A DNA stretch of 64,000 bases from the NCBI RefSeq assembly GCF_004005945.1, contig NZ_SACS01000009.1, forward strand, positions 1 through 64,000, in the 5' to 3' direction. The position numbers were made by a program, and so were the translations under genes. Positions 25,460-35,099 of this stretch are shown one piece after another; the stretch's first letter is position 1, and each line of letters begins with the position of its first letter. This stretch comes from Rheinheimera riviphila. Its GTDB lineage: Bacteria > Pseudomonadota > Gammaproteobacteria > Enterobacterales > Alteromonadaceae. Under the pieces are notes generated by a model that worked only from the letters and a program-made list of their open reading frames with translations, was not told the DNA's origin and did no database searches.

Positions 25460-26719
25460 TTGGCTAATTACCACAAAGGCGCGGTATTTATGCTGGCGGA
25501 AAAGCTATTAAAAATGGCTTCGCAGTTATTGATGTTGGTGCTGATGGCGCGGGTGCTGGCACCGGATGATCTCGGCCAGTTGATGTATTGTTTTGCTTTA
25601 GCCTCCATTTTCCTGTTTTTAAACCAGCTAGGTCTCGACACTTTATTGGTAAAGAAATTTGTCGATCAGGCGCGTAAAAAACAATCTTTGTTATGGCATG
25701 CCTTTGCTGCAAGATTGCTGGCAGGCGTGTTATGTATTGTGTTAGTGAATGGTCTTGGTTGGCTGTTGGTTGATGCGCAGCACCGCAATTTGTTGTTTAT
25801 TATTTCGTTGTACCATTTGTTTTTGCCTTTTAGTACCTTTGAATGGTTCTTTCAGGCAGAAGGTCGCAGCGACTTAGCGGCAATAGGTTTAATTGCGGGT
25901 CATGTTGCTGGTTTTGCACTGCGGTTATGGTGTGTGTTAACAGCGCCAGATTTAGCGATATTGGCCAGTGCTTATGTATTAGAAGTGGCAGTAACCGCAC
26001 TGGTGTATGTGCTGCTGTTAAAGCAGCAACAACTAAAATTACCCAAAGTATTATCAGCCGATCGGATCCAACACCTCGGTACTGAAGCACTGCCCTTGAT
26101 GATTTCAGGCGCGGTGATCCTGATTTACATGAAGGTTGACCAATTGATGCTGGGGCTATTGTCCAGCGCTGAAGAAGTGGCTTATTACGTAGCTGCTACC
26201 CGTTTAAGCGAAGCCTGGTATTTTGTTGGTTTGACGGTGATTAGTGTTTATTTTCCGAAAATTTTAAAGGAAAAGACAAATAGCACTCAAACTTTTGAAA
26301 AGTCTTTTGTTAAGCTAGGTCGATTAATCGTTATTCTGGGCAGTGCGATTGCGATCGCTACATATTTTTTTGCCGACGCAGTTATCGAATACCTCTATGG
26401 ACCTATGTATTTGAAATCCATCGAAGTATTGCAAGTAACAATTTTCGCTGTTCCTTTGGTGTATTTAGGAGCACTCTCTACTAGGTTATATTTGGAGCTT
26501 CATAACACTAGGGCAGTTCTATATAAATCTATTTTTGGCCTGATTATTAATATTGTATGTAACTGCTTATTGATACAACGATATGGTGCAATAGGTGCAG
26601 CTATAGCAACCGTTGCTGCTCAGGCAACATCAGGCTATTTTTGCCATTATCTACTCGGTAAAGACGGCAAAGCTATCTTAAATGTCCAAGCGAAAATAGT
26701 AGGAGTGAAGCGTGGCTAG
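25460..26719 (+). CDS. Polysaccharide flippase, Wzx-like (MATE/MOP superfamily)
   Basis: A 419-residue protein with about 12 hydrophobic segments. The N-terminus HKGAVFMLAEKLLKMASQLL and ARVLAPDDLGQLMYCFALAS are typical of oligosaccharide flippases. AAGGA lies six bases before the TTG at 25460, which I take as start (an ATG at 25490 is the alternative). It should move the lipid-linked repeat unit across the inner membrane. It overlaps the polymerase gene by eight bases. The last third (from about 26270) becomes AT-rich, like the next gene. Confidence 0.88.
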   Translation: MANYHKGAVFMLAEKLLKMASQLLMLVLMARVLAPDDLGQLMYCFALASIFLFLNQLGLDTLLVKKFVDQARKKQSLLWHAFAARLLAGVLCIVLVNGLGWLLVDAQHRNLLFIISLYHLFLPFSTFEWFFQAEGRSDLAAIGLIAGHVAGFALRLWCVLTAPDLAILASAYVLEVAVTALVYVLLLKQQQLKLPKVLSADRIQHLGTEALPLMISGAVILIYMKVDQLMLGLLSSAEEVAYYVAATRLSEAWYFVGLTVISVYFPKILKEKTNSTQTFEKSFVKLGRLIVILGSAIAIATYFFADAVIEYLYGPMYLKSIEVLQVTIFAVPLVYLGALSTRLYLELHNTRAVLYKSIFGLIINIVCNCLLIQRYGAIGAAIATVAAQATSGYFCHYLLGKDGKAILNVQAKIVGVKRG

Positions 26720-27863
26720 GAAATTTTTCTACTACTATGTGCTGATCTCATTTGTTCTCTGCATAATTTTTACAGCCAGCAGGCTCTATCCGATGCCTTT
26801 TGATTATGAGCAGATATTTACTGTCTCCGAAATTTTTCATTATTCTCTTTATATATTTTGGGGCGTTTTCGTTTTTTATATTTCTCAAAAATTAACTCGT
26901 GGAGGTGAAGTTCATAATAGCTACAATTTCCAGTTTGATCTTACAAACTCCGTGTCCTCTAGGTATGTTCTACCAGCTCTGCTCCTTCAGGTTTTTATAC
27001 TGAGTTACTTTTTAATAAAGATTTCAATCGGCTTAGATAGCAGTGATGGCGAGCAGTATATAAAAAACTACCGTCCACTCGGAGATAAAATCAGTGTAAT
27101 GTTGCTTCTTTCTCAAAGTTTTCTCCCCATTATTTTATGGCGAGTGAAGCTCGCTCGAGTGTTTGCTATTCTTTCCTGTGTGTTTCTGGCATTTATATTT
27201 TCATGGATAGATGCTAGTAGGGCGTCTATTTTACCGTTGATAGGTGTAGCGTATGTATTTTATACAAAACGTAGCTACTTCCTTTTGTTATGTGTGTCAA
27301 TTGTAATGGTGTGTTTATTCATGACAGCCATCATCGCAAGATCGTACATAGATCGTATCAGTTTCGATTCACTAATTGAGATTGTAGTTCACACGTACAC
27401 AAATTTTTCTGAAGTTTGCGTATGGGTCGTTAGCTATTTTACGGCGTTTTCAATATATCAATTTGCGTATATTGTTCGAGATGGTTTAGGTGATTTCACT
27501 TCATATGATCTTATTTATTCTGTAATTCCATTGCCTTCGTTTTTATGGTCAAACGTACCGGACTATGATAATTGGCGTGCAGATGAATTCAGACCGATGG
27601 GGGCGCTAAGCGAAATTCTTCGTGTTTCTATACTGGCTTTCACATTTTTCTTTTTTATTCTTGGCGTTCTTGCGAAGAAAATTGATTGCATGACAGATAG
27701 ATATATGAAGCTCCTAAGTGTGTTTGTTTTTAGTATGACGACAGTTATGATATTTCAATATAATCTTCGCACCGTTCAATGGTTTTACTACTTCTTGTTT
27801 TTTTTGGTTCTTTATGACAAAACTCCAAACCTGAAATTAAAGAAAATAAAATTTACTTTTTAA
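26712..27863 (+). CDS. O-antigen/EPS polymerase-like membrane protein (Wzy)
   Basis: A 383-residue, very hydrophobic protein with about ten membrane segments and a large loop containing DGLGDFTSYDLIYSVIPLPSF. Sequence similarity to any one family is weak, as is usual for Wzy. AGGAG precedes the GTG start at 26712. Placement next to the flippase and before glycosyltransferases supports polymerase. The gene is markedly AT-rich with codons unlike its neighbours, a sign of acquisition by transfer of the Wzx-Wzy segment. Confidence 0.78.
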   Translation: MARKFFYYYVLISFVLCIIFTASRLYPMPFDYEQIFTVSEIFHYSLYIFWGVFVFYISQKLTRGGEVHNSYNFQFDLTNSVSSRYVLPALLLQVFILSYFLIKISIGLDSSDGEQYIKNYRPLGDKISVMLLLSQSFLPIILWRVKLARVFAILSCVFLAFIFSWIDASRASILPLIGVAYVFYTKRSYFLLLCVSIVMVCLFMTAIIARSYIDRISFDSLIEIVVHTYTNFSEVCVWVVSYFTAFSIYQFAYIVRDGLGDFTSYDLIYSVIPLPSFLWSNVPDYDNWRADEFRPMGALSEILRVSILAFTFFFFILGVLAKKIDCMTDRYMKLLSVFVFSMTTVMIFQYNLRTVQWFYYFLFFLVLYDKTPNLKLKKIKFTF

Positions 27864-27870
27864 CAATATT

Positions 27871-28974
27871 TTGAGAGTGAATGTGCTGAATAGGTTAATA
27901 ATACAAGCTGTGGCTCCGGATTATAGGCTTGGTCTGTTTTCAATTTTAAAATCGAGTGGTTTTAAATTCGTGATTGGTAATAATTACTTTACCGAAAGTG
28001 TTAAAACTGCAAATTCAGCGTCAGATGTTTTAAGTCATGTGACATCGGATAATTTATATTTTTTTCAAAGACGAGCTTTAATCCAAACATGGCCTGGTAT
28101 GTTGCAAGACTTAACTGCCAATAGCACCAGAGTTGTCGAATTAAACCCACGTTGCGTGACGAGCTGGCTATCGTTGCTGTTTTCAAAGGTGTTAAGACGT
28201 GGCCGTACAGTTGTTTGGGGGCATTTGTTAAATCGCGCCGGTGAAGTGAAAACCTTGAGTGCACGGCAGTTGATGCTACAACTGGCAAGTGGAGCTTTGT
28301 TCTACACCCATGGCCAACAGCAGGCCTTTTTAGCGACCAAACTTGGTAAAAAAGTCATTAGTGGTTTTGCCCCTAATTCGGTGGTCTATGCATCGCAAGT
28401 GCAGGCGTTTACTAATGTGGGACACGATTTTATTTATGTTGGGCGGTTAGTTACTGATAAAAAACCGCTGTTGTTGGTTCGGGCATTTGTCCGCGCCTGT
28501 GAGCTTGGACTTACGCAATCACAGTTACATATTGTCGGCACGGGTGAGTTGGCCGAACAGGTGAAGCAAATTGTTGAACAAAGCCCGGTGGCTGCACGGA
28601 TCCATCTTTATGGACACAACAATGACTACGATTTTTTAGCCGGTTTATATCAGAAATCGGTGTGTTCGGTATCACCCGGCTATGTTGGCTTGTCTGTCAC
28701 TCAGTCATTTTCTTTTGGCCGACCCATGTTAATTTCCAAAGATGAGCCGCATGCGCCGGAAATTGAAGCTTTTAAGCCGGGTGAAAATGGTCACTTTTTT
28801 GAAACCGATCAAGCAGAAGCTTTAGCTTTGCAACTACTCGTTATGTACCAACAACGCGAGTTTTGGGCGGAACAAGCGCCGGCGATGGCAACATTGGTGC
28901 GCGACAATTACACCTACGAAGCGATGGCAAAAGGCTATCTGGAACTAATAGAACGGGTTGAATTACATGGCTAA
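27871..28974 (+). CDS. Glycosyltransferase, GT4-like
   Basis: A 367-residue protein with a GT-B fold. The C-terminal half is clear: DFIYVGRLVTDKKPLLLVRAF, LHIVGTGELAEQV, IHLYGHNNDYDFLAGLYQKS, then PGYVGLSVTQSFSFGRPML with the donor-site region. The N-terminal third is AT-rich and divergent. The start codon is uncertain: TTG at 27871 or GTG at 27883, neither with a strong ribosome site. It overlaps the next gene by eight bases. Acceptor and sugar are unknown. Confidence 0.85.
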   Translation: MRVNVLNRLIIQAVAPDYRLGLFSILKSSGFKFVIGNNYFTESVKTANSASDVLSHVTSDNLYFFQRRALIQTWPGMLQDLTANSTRVVELNPRCVTSWLSLLFSKVLRRGRTVVWGHLLNRAGEVKTLSARQLMLQLASGALFYTHGQQQAFLATKLGKKVISGFAPNSVVYASQVQAFTNVGHDFIYVGRLVTDKKPLLLVRAFVRACELGLTQSQLHIVGTGELAEQVKQIVEQSPVAARIHLYGHNNDYDFLAGLYQKSVCSVSPGYVGLSVTQSFSFGRPMLISKDEPHAPEIEAFKPGENGHFFETDQAEALALQLLVMYQQREFWAEQAPAMATLVRDNYTYEAMAKGYLELIERVELHG

Positions 28975-30079
28975 ACGAGTGCTGATGGTCGGTCAATTTC
29001 CGCCACCTGTAACCGGTGAGGGCCAAATGAATATGCTGGTCGAGCGCATGCTAAAGGCGGAAGGACTGAGTGTGGCGAAAGTCGACAGTTGTATTATTGC
29101 TGACGTAAATCAGGTCGGGCAGTTCAGTCTGTCGAAGTTTTGGCGCGCGCTGCAAGTTTGTCTGAAGTCGATACTATTTGTGTTCAGTATTGACGTGCTG
29201 TATCTGACACCGGGTCAGACTTTATTTGGCTTATTGCGCTTTCTGCCGGTAATAATGGTTGCAGCACTTGCGCGCAAACAAGTGATTCTGCATTGGCATG
29301 GCTACGGGATTTTACCTTTGTTTAAACGTTATCCAAGAATTGCCCGTTGCTACTTTAATCAGCGTTTTATCAATGTGGTGTTAACTCATGACCTTATTCA
29401 AAAGCTTGCTGCCGCCGGAATTAATACCAGTCGCACTGTTAAAATTGCCAATTTTAGTGAATTGCCGGTGCAAGCGGCTGTAAGCAGCATTGCATCAGAG
29501 CAGCAACCTGTGCGGTTAAAGGTCCTGTTTTTGGGCGGATTGATGGCTGAAAAAGGCATAGATCTGTTTTTGCAGGCAGCTGCAAGCAGTGCAGCTTTTG
29601 ATTTTATTGTTTGTGGGGCTGGTGATGCGGAAATTACCGAGCGGGTTCAAAGTCTTGCCGATGAGGGCAAATTGACTTTTGCCGGTCTGGTGCAAGCTGC
29701 GCAAAAACAACACATTCTAAACGAAGCTGATATTTTTGTGCTGCAAACCCATTATCCGACAGAGGGTGTACCGCTGACCATCCTCGAAGCGATGGCGAGC
29801 GGTTGTGCCATAGTGACCACTCAGCACAATGGCATTCCGGAAACAGTTGGCGAAGCCGCGTTCTTTGTCGAGGCTCAGTCGGTAGAGAGTTTACTGGCGG
29901 CGTTGAAACAACTGGATCAGCAACGCCAACAGCTGTTGGCGTTACAGCAATTGGCGCTGCAGCAGGCCCGTCAGTTTTCTTACAGCCGCTTTAAAGATGC
30001 AATGTTGCCACTTTTTTATTTAAATTCGTCGCAAAACCCGCCAAGTAATGTGGGGGAAAACAGGTTGGATCGCAGGTGA
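28967..30079 (+). CDS. Glycosyltransferase family 4
   Basis: A 370-residue GT-B enzyme starting at the ATG at 28967 (MAKRVLMVGQFPPPVTGEGQ), within the end of the previous gene. It shows the N-terminal acceptor domain with GQFPPPVTGEG and the C-terminal donor domain: VLFLGGLMAEKGIDLFLQA, FIVCGAGD, ADIFVLQTHYPTEGVPLTI and EAMASGCAIVTT, the typical EX7E region. It overlaps wcaI by four bases. It probably adds one sugar to the lipid-linked repeat unit. Confidence 0.9.
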   Translation: MAKRVLMVGQFPPPVTGEGQMNMLVERMLKAEGLSVAKVDSCIIADVNQVGQFSLSKFWRALQVCLKSILFVFSIDVLYLTPGQTLFGLLRFLPVIMVAALARKQVILHWHGYGILPLFKRYPRIARCYFNQRFINVVLTHDLIQKLAAAGINTSRTVKIANFSELPVQAAVSSIASEQQPVRLKVLFLGGLMAEKGIDLFLQAAASSAAFDFIVCGAGDAEITERVQSLADEGKLTFAGLVQAAQKQHILNEADIFVLQTHYPTEGVPLTILEAMASGCAIVTTQHNGIPETVGEAAFFVEAQSVESLLAALKQLDQQRQQLLALQQLALQQARQFSYSRFKDAMLPLFYLNSSQNPPSNVGENRLDRR

Positions 30080-31311
30080 AGTTTATTTTATACAGTATCA
30101 ATTACGCGCCGGAGCTTACCGGTATTGGCAAATATAACGGTGAGTTAGCCGCCGCGCTGCCTGCGCTTGGCGTGGCAACTACGGTTATTACTGCGCCACC
30201 TTATTATCCGGAATGGCAGATCCATGCCGGCTTTGACAATAGCTATAGCACCACCAAGCCGCAATCTGGACTCACGGTTTGTCGTAACCCTTTGTATGTG
30301 CCGTCAAAAGTAACTACGTTCAAACGGCTACTGCATTTATCTTCGTTTGCGCTCAGTTCGTTTGGTCGTCTGCTGACGATGATACGACAAAAGCCGGATG
30401 TGATTTTTCTGGTGCAACCTACCTTGTTTTGCGCTCCTTTTGCACTGCTATATGCCAGGGTTTGTGGCGCCAAAACTATTTTGCATATTCAGGATTTCGA
30501 AATTGATGCCATGTTTGGCTTAGGGTTAGCAACTCAGGGCAAGTTAAAACAGCTGGTCAGTAGCATTGAACGTTTTTTGATGAACCGCTTTGATAAAGTC
30601 TCGTCAATTTCTTTCAGCATGCTGGAAAATGCCCGCCGTAAAGGTGTACCCGAGCATAAATTGCTGTTTTTCCCAAACTGGTCTGATACCAATTTTGTGC
30701 ATCCGGATGTCGATGCCAGCGCGTTAAGAGCCAGCTGGGGTTATCAGCCGGATGATAAAGTCGTGTTGTATTCCGGTAACCTCGGGCAAAAGCAGGGGCT
30801 GGATATTGTATTGGAAGCCGCCAAAGCATTGGCCGATTCACCGAAGGTGAAGTTTATTATTATTGGCTCCGGTGCTTATCGCGAAACATTGGAACAGCTG
30901 GCGCACAGTATGGGCTTAAGCAATGTCGAATTTAAGCCGTTACAACCTTGGGAGCTGGTGCCGCAAATTCTGGTGATGGCCGATGTGCATTTAGTGGTGC
31001 AGAAAAAAGGCGTCGCCGATGCAGTATTACCGTCCAAGCTGACCAATATTTTGGCCGTCGGTGGCCATGCGTTGGTCACCGCTGAACAACATACCGAACT
31101 TGGTAAAATTGCCGAGCGTTACCCCGGTATTTATCAGTTGGTAGAGCCGGAGCACAGCATCGATTTTATCGCCGCATTAAAACAGATCCTGCAACAGGAT
31201 ACGCAGGCAACTAATCAGGTTGCCCGTAACTATGCTGTTGAAAATATTAATAGTGACAAAGTGATCAAGCGTTTTGTCGAAGATTTACAGCAGTTAGTAC
31301 ATAAGGAATAG
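30076..31311 (+). CDS. wcaI: Glycosyltransferase WcaI-like (colanic-acid type)
   Basis: A 411-residue GT4 enzyme with the WcaI hallmarks [35 protein letters not shown] and [15 protein letters not shown]. The donor domain has [19 protein letters not shown] and [19 protein letters not shown]. It starts at a GTG (30076) that overlaps the preceding stop (GTGA). In E. coli wcaI sits with gmd, fcl and gmm in the colanic-acid operon; here gmd follows six bases after its stop, so the module is preserved. It likely acts on the fucose-containing repeat unit. Confidence 0.88.
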   Translation: MKFILYSINYAPELTGIGKYNGELAAALPALGVATTVITAPPYYPEWQIHAGFDNSYSTTKPQSGLTVCRNPLYVPSKVTTFKRLLHLSSFALSSFGRLLTMIRQKPDVIFLVQPTLFCAPFALLYARVCGAKTILHIQDFEIDAMFGLGLATQGKLKQLVSSIERFLMNRFDKVSSISFSMLENARRKGVPEHKLLFFPNWSDTNFVHPDVDASALRASWGYQPDDKVVLYSGNLGQKQGLDIVLEAAKALADSPKVKFIIIGSGAYRETLEQLAHSMGLSNVEFKPLQPWELVPQILVMADVHLVVQKKGVADAVLPSKLTNILAVGGHALVTAEQHTELGKIAERYPGIYQLVEPEHSIDFIAALKQILQQDTQATNQVARNYAVENINSDKVIKRFVEDLQQLVHKE

Positions 31312-31316
31312 TGGTT

Positions 31317-32438
31317 ATGACACAAAAAGTCGCATTAATTACCGGCGTGACCGGGCAGGATGGCTCGTACCTGGCTGAGTTTTTATTAGAAAAAGGTTAT
31401 GTGGTTCATGGTATTAAACGCCGCGCTTCTTCATTTAATACCCAGCGGGTTGACCATATTTATCAAGACCCGCATACCGACAACAAAAACTTCATTTTGC
31501 ATTACGGCGATCTCACCGATTCCTCGAATCTGACCCGTATTTTGCAGCAAATTCAGCCGGATGAAGTGTACAACTTAGGTGCGCAGTCGCATGTGGCGGT
31601 GTCGTTTGAGTCGCCGGAATATACTGCCGATGTCGATGCGATGGGTACTTTACGGTTACTGGAAGCTATCCGGTTGTTAGGTCTGGAAAAGAAAACCCGG
31701 TTTTATCAGGCGTCCACTTCCGAGCTGTATGGTTTGGTGCAGGAAACGCCACAAAAAGAAACGACGCCGTTTTACCCACGTTCGCCTTATGCAGTGGCGA
31801 AAATGTATGCTTACTGGATCACGGTCAACTACCGTGAATCTTATGGCATGTATGCTTGCAACGGTATTTTGTTTAACCATGAATCACCCCGTCGCGGCGA
31901 AACCTTTGTTACCCGCAAAATTACCCGGGCGATTTCGAATATTGCTTATGGTTTAGAGCCGTGTTTGTACCTTGGTAATATGGATGCGCTGCGCGACTGG
32001 GGCCATGCTAAAGATTACGTGCGGATGCAGTGGATGATGTTGCAACAAGACCATGCTGAAGATTTTGTGATTGCCACTGGTAAACAAATTTCAGTGCGTG
32101 AATTTGTGCGGATGTCCGCCAAAGAGGCTGGTATTTCGCTGGAGTTCGCCGGTGAAGGGGTGCATGAAACCGCCACAGTGACGGCAGTTGATAGCTTACT
32201 GGCGCCAAAAGTAAAAGTGGGTGATGTGATTGTCAAAGTTGACCCACGTTACTTCCGTCCGGCTGAGGTTGAAACTTTGTTAGGCGACCCCTCTAAAGCC
32301 AAACGCAAACTGGGCTGGGTGCCGGAAATTACCGTTGAAGAAATGTGCGCCGAAATGGTCGCGCATGATCTTGGCAAGGCCAAACAGCATGCGTTGCTGC
32401 AGCAACATGGTTTTGATGTCAGCGTGACGCTGGAATAA
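31317..32438 (+). CDS. gmd: GDP-mannose 4,6-dehydratase
   Basis: A 373-residue NADP-dependent dehydratase turning GDP-D-mannose into GDP-4-keto-6-deoxymannose. It has [19 protein letters not shown] (cofactor site), the Thr/Glu-Tyr-Lys catalytic region with [14 protein letters not shown] and [15 protein letters not shown], and the C-terminal [21 protein letters not shown] lies nine bases before the ATG at 31317, preferred over the GTG six bases earlier. It is followed by fcl; the two make GDP-L-fucose. Confidence 0.97.
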   Translation: MTQKVALITGVTGQDGSYLAEFLLEKGYVVHGIKRRASSFNTQRVDHIYQDPHTDNKNFILHYGDLTDSSNLTRILQQIQPDEVYNLGAQSHVAVSFESPEYTADVDAMGTLRLLEAIRLLGLEKKTRFYQASTSELYGLVQETPQKETTPFYPRSPYAVAKMYAYWITVNYRESYGMYACNGILFNHESPRRGETFVTRKITRAISNIAYGLEPCLYLGNMDALRDWGHAKDYVRMQWMMLQQDHAEDFVIATGKQISVREFVRMSAKEAGISLEFAGEGVHETATVTAVDSLLAPKVKVGDVIVKVDPRYFRPAEVETLLGDPSKAKRKLGWVPEITVEEMCAEMVAHDLGKAKQHALLQQHGFDVSVTLE

Positions 32439-32465
32439 AGGTGTCGGCTGAACAGGAGCTATAAC

Positions 32466-33431
32466 ATGACCAAAACCAGAGTTTATGTCGCAGGCCATCG
32501 CGGTATGGTGGGCTCGGCGATTGTGCGTCAATTGCAGCAAGACAATCGCGTCGAGCTGGTGCTGCGTAGCCGCAATGAGCTGGATTTAACTCATCAGGCA
32601 GCGGTGCAGCAGTTTTTTCAGCAAGAAAACATCGATCAGGTGTATCTGGCAGCGGCAAAAGTTGGCGGTATTGTGGCGAACAATACTTATCCTGCTGATT
32701 TTATTTATGAAAATCTTATGATCCAGGCCAATATCATTCATAGCGCGCATCTGGCCAATGTGCAAAAGCTGCTGTTTTTGGGCTCGAGCTGTATTTATCC
32801 AAAGCTCGCGACGCAGCCGATGACCGAACAAGCGTTGTTAACCGGTACTTTAGAACCGACCAACGAGCCTTATGCGGTAGCGAAAATTGCTGGTATTAAG
32901 CTTTGTGAAAGTTACAACCGCCAATATGGCCGCGATTACCGTTCGGTCATGCCAACCAATTTATATGGCGAAAACGACAACTTCCACCCGGAAAATAGCC
33001 ATGTGATCCCGGCGTTATTACGCCGTTTTCATGAAGCAAAATTAGCCGGTTTACCCGAAGTAGTCGCTTGGGGCAGCGGTAAACCAATGCGCGAGTTTTT
33101 GCATGTGGATGATATGGCCGCGGCCAGCGTGTTTGTGATGCAGCTTGATAACAGCAGCTATCAGCAACATACCGAAGCGATGCTGAGCCATATTAACGTC
33201 GGCACCGGCATCGATTGTACTATTCGTGAATTGGTGGAAACGGTGGCGCAGGTGGTTGGTTATCAGGGCACTATTGCTTTTGATGCCACTAAACCAGATG
33301 GCGCACCGCGTAAACTGATGGATGTGTCGAGGCTAAAATCCCTAGGTTGGACCGCGTCCATTGAATTAGCGCAGGGGCTTGCCAGCACTTATCAGTGGTT
33401 TTTGCAGCATCAGGATTCGTTTCGGAAGTAA
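32466..33431 (+). CDS. fcl: GDP-L-fucose synthase
   Basis: A 321-residue epimerase/reductase finishing GDP-L-fucose. It has [14 protein letters not shown] (NADP site), [16 protein letters not shown] and the catalytic [16 protein letters not shown], and the family segment [26 protein letters not shown] precedes the ATG. Context gmd-fcl-gmm is that of colanic-acid and O-antigen fucose loci. It is also called wcaG. Confidence 0.97.
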   Translation: MTKTRVYVAGHRGMVGSAIVRQLQQDNRVELVLRSRNELDLTHQAAVQQFFQQENIDQVYLAAAKVGGIVANNTYPADFIYENLMIQANIIHSAHLANVQKLLFLGSSCIYPKLATQPMTEQALLTGTLEPTNEPYAVAKIAGIKLCESYNRQYGRDYRSVMPTNLYGENDNFHPENSHVIPALLRRFHEAKLAGLPEVVAWGSGKPMREFLHVDDMAAASVFVMQLDNSSYQQHTEAMLSHINVGTGIDCTIRELVETVAQVVGYQGTIAFDATKPDGAPRKLMDVSRLKSLGWTASIELAQGLASTYQWFLQHQDSFRK

Positions 33432-33442
33432 CAGGCGGGTTT

Positions 33443-33892
33443 ATGTTTCTCGAGCAACAACTGTTTACCCAAGTGATCCAAAGCACACCGTTGGTGGCGA
33501 TCGATTTACTGGTGGAAAACAACGCCGGTGAAATTCTGCTCGGTCAGCGGCTGAATCGCCCGGCGCAGGGTTTTTGGTTTGTGCCGGGTGGGCGGATCCT
33601 GAAAAATGAAGCGTTAGCCAGCGCTTTTGCCCGGCTGACGCAGGCTGAACTTGGGGTTGCCATCGATTTTCAACAAGCACAATTACAAGGTGCTTATGAT
33701 CACTTTTATGCTGATTATGTGTTTGGCGAAGGAATTTCGACCCATTATGTCGCGCTGGCTTATCGGGTCAGAGTCGCTGTGGAACTGAGCCAATTGCCAC
33801 AGCAACAACATGCGGCATATCGTTGGCTAAAGGTCTGCGATCTATTGGCTGACCCCACAGTGCACCAACATACCAAGGCATATTTTGGCTAA
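33443..33892 (+). CDS. gmm: GDP-mannose mannosyl hydrolase (Nudix)
   Basis: A 149-residue Nudix-type enzyme that hydrolyses GDP-mannose to GDP and mannose. The variant box FVPGGRILKNEALASAFARL followed by TQAELG is characteristic of Gmm rather than of ordinary Nudix hydrolases: it lacks one of the usual glutamates. The ATG at 33443 is chosen because the frame before it lies inside the fcl gene and AGGCGGG sits upstream. It may tune the GDP-mannose/GDP-fucose pool. It overlaps the next gene by eight bases. Confidence 0.9.
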   Translation: MFLEQQLFTQVIQSTPLVAIDLLVENNAGEILLGQRLNRPAQGFWFVPGGRILKNEALASAFARLTQAELGVAIDFQQAQLQGAYDHFYADYVFGEGISTHYVALAYRVRVAVELSQLPQQQHAAYRWLKVCDLLADPTVHQHTKAYFG

Positions 33893-35099
33893 CACGAAGC
33901 CGGGCATCGGCAACACGCTATCGCTTGCTATTCACAAGTTGCGTGTGCCGTTGGTGTTGCTGATTTTGTATGTACATGCCTGGCCGATATTAGCCTCTTA
34001 TACCAATACCACTCGCGCGTTCAGCGAATTAGGCGTAGCCGCCGGCATTGCCTGGCTGCTGGCAGATGCGCTGGCGAATCACTTTGGGCGCGTCGCTGTG
34101 CCGTTGTTGTTTATGATTTCCGGTTATCTGTTGTTTTTCAACTTTGCACCAACGCTGCGCCAGTACCTGCAGCTGTTGCAACGACGTTCCTACAGCTTAT
34201 TCATACCCTTTTTGAGTTGGAATCTGTTGATTTGGTTGTTTTTTAGCGCCGGATTATCTTTTTCTCTGACCCAACCATATTTTCAGTCATTATCGACACT
34301 GGTAACGCAAGAAACATTGGGACAGTGGTTGGCGATGATCTTTGGATTTGATCGGAATCCACTGGCGTATCAGTTTTGGTTTGTCCGCGATCTGATGTTG
34401 ATGGTGCTGATCTCGCCATTGATCTTGCTGTTGTTGCGATATTTTAACGCAAGCTTACCGCTGCTAATGCTTGGCTTATGGTTGGTAGGCAGCTGGCCCT
34501 GGTTTGCCCCGGCCTTGTTGTCATGTTGTTTTTTCAGTGTTGGGGCCTATCTTGGCTGGCGGCAGTATGACGTGACTTGGCTCGCTCGACATCGCAAAAC
34601 CTTATTATGTGGGTACGTGCTGTTATTCATAGGATTGAGTGCCGGGCAAGCATTAATGGGTGATTTGCAGTGGATTAGATTGTGGCCGTTAGCCGCAGAA
34701 GTCAGCGTTTCATTGTTGTCAGTATTTAGTAAAGTATTGGTTTTATTAGGTTGCTGTACCTTGCTAAGTATTGCATTGGCTCTTACTCATCCTGTGCCAG
34801 AATTCCAAAACCAGCAGTCCAAATCGGTATCAGCAAAAGCGCTTTCGACGCAGCAGCAAGCCAGTAGTCTGGCATTTTTTATTTTTGCAGCACACGAGCC
34901 GCTACTTACCATAGTGCGGAAATTATCGGTGTTAATGTTGCCAGCGTCGTTCTGGCTGGATCTGCTGTTGTTTATGTTGTTGCCGCTCATGTTAAGCTGG
35001 GGTTTGTTTCAGGTGTTTCGCCTGATGCAGCGTTTTACGCCAACGCTTGGTTACTGCCTAACAGGAAACTTTACAAGACACTTTACAGGGGATCGATGA
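33885..35099 (+). CDS. Acyltransferase family 3 membrane protein
   Basis: A 404-residue protein with about ten membrane segments. The N-terminal KLRVPLVLLILYVHAWPIL contains the family's conserved His-bearing first helix, with RVAVPLLFMISGYLLFF and QFWFVRDLMLMVLISPLI further on. Such proteins O-acetylate or otherwise acylate polysaccharides from the inner membrane. It starts at a TTG (33885) with AAGG eight bases upstream, overlapping gmm. It ends overlapping the second flippase-like gene by four bases. Confidence 0.86.
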   Translation: MANTKPGIGNTLSLAIHKLRVPLVLLILYVHAWPILASYTNTTRAFSELGVAAGIAWLLADALANHFGRVAVPLLFMISGYLLFFNFAPTLRQYLQLLQRRSYSLFIPFLSWNLLIWLFFSAGLSFSLTQPYFQSLSTLVTQETLGQWLAMIFGFDRNPLAYQFWFVRDLMLMVLISPLILLLLRYFNASLPLLMLGLWLVGSWPWFAPALLSCCFFSVGAYLGWRQYDVTWLARHRKTLLCGYVLLFIGLSAGQALMGDLQWIRLWPLAAEVSVSLLSVFSKVLVLLGCCTLLSIALALTHPVPEFQNQQSKSVSAKALSTQQQASSLAFFIFAAHEPLLTIVRKLSVLMLPASFWLDLLLFMLLPLMLSWGLFQVFRLMQRFTPTLGYCLTGNFTRHFTGDR

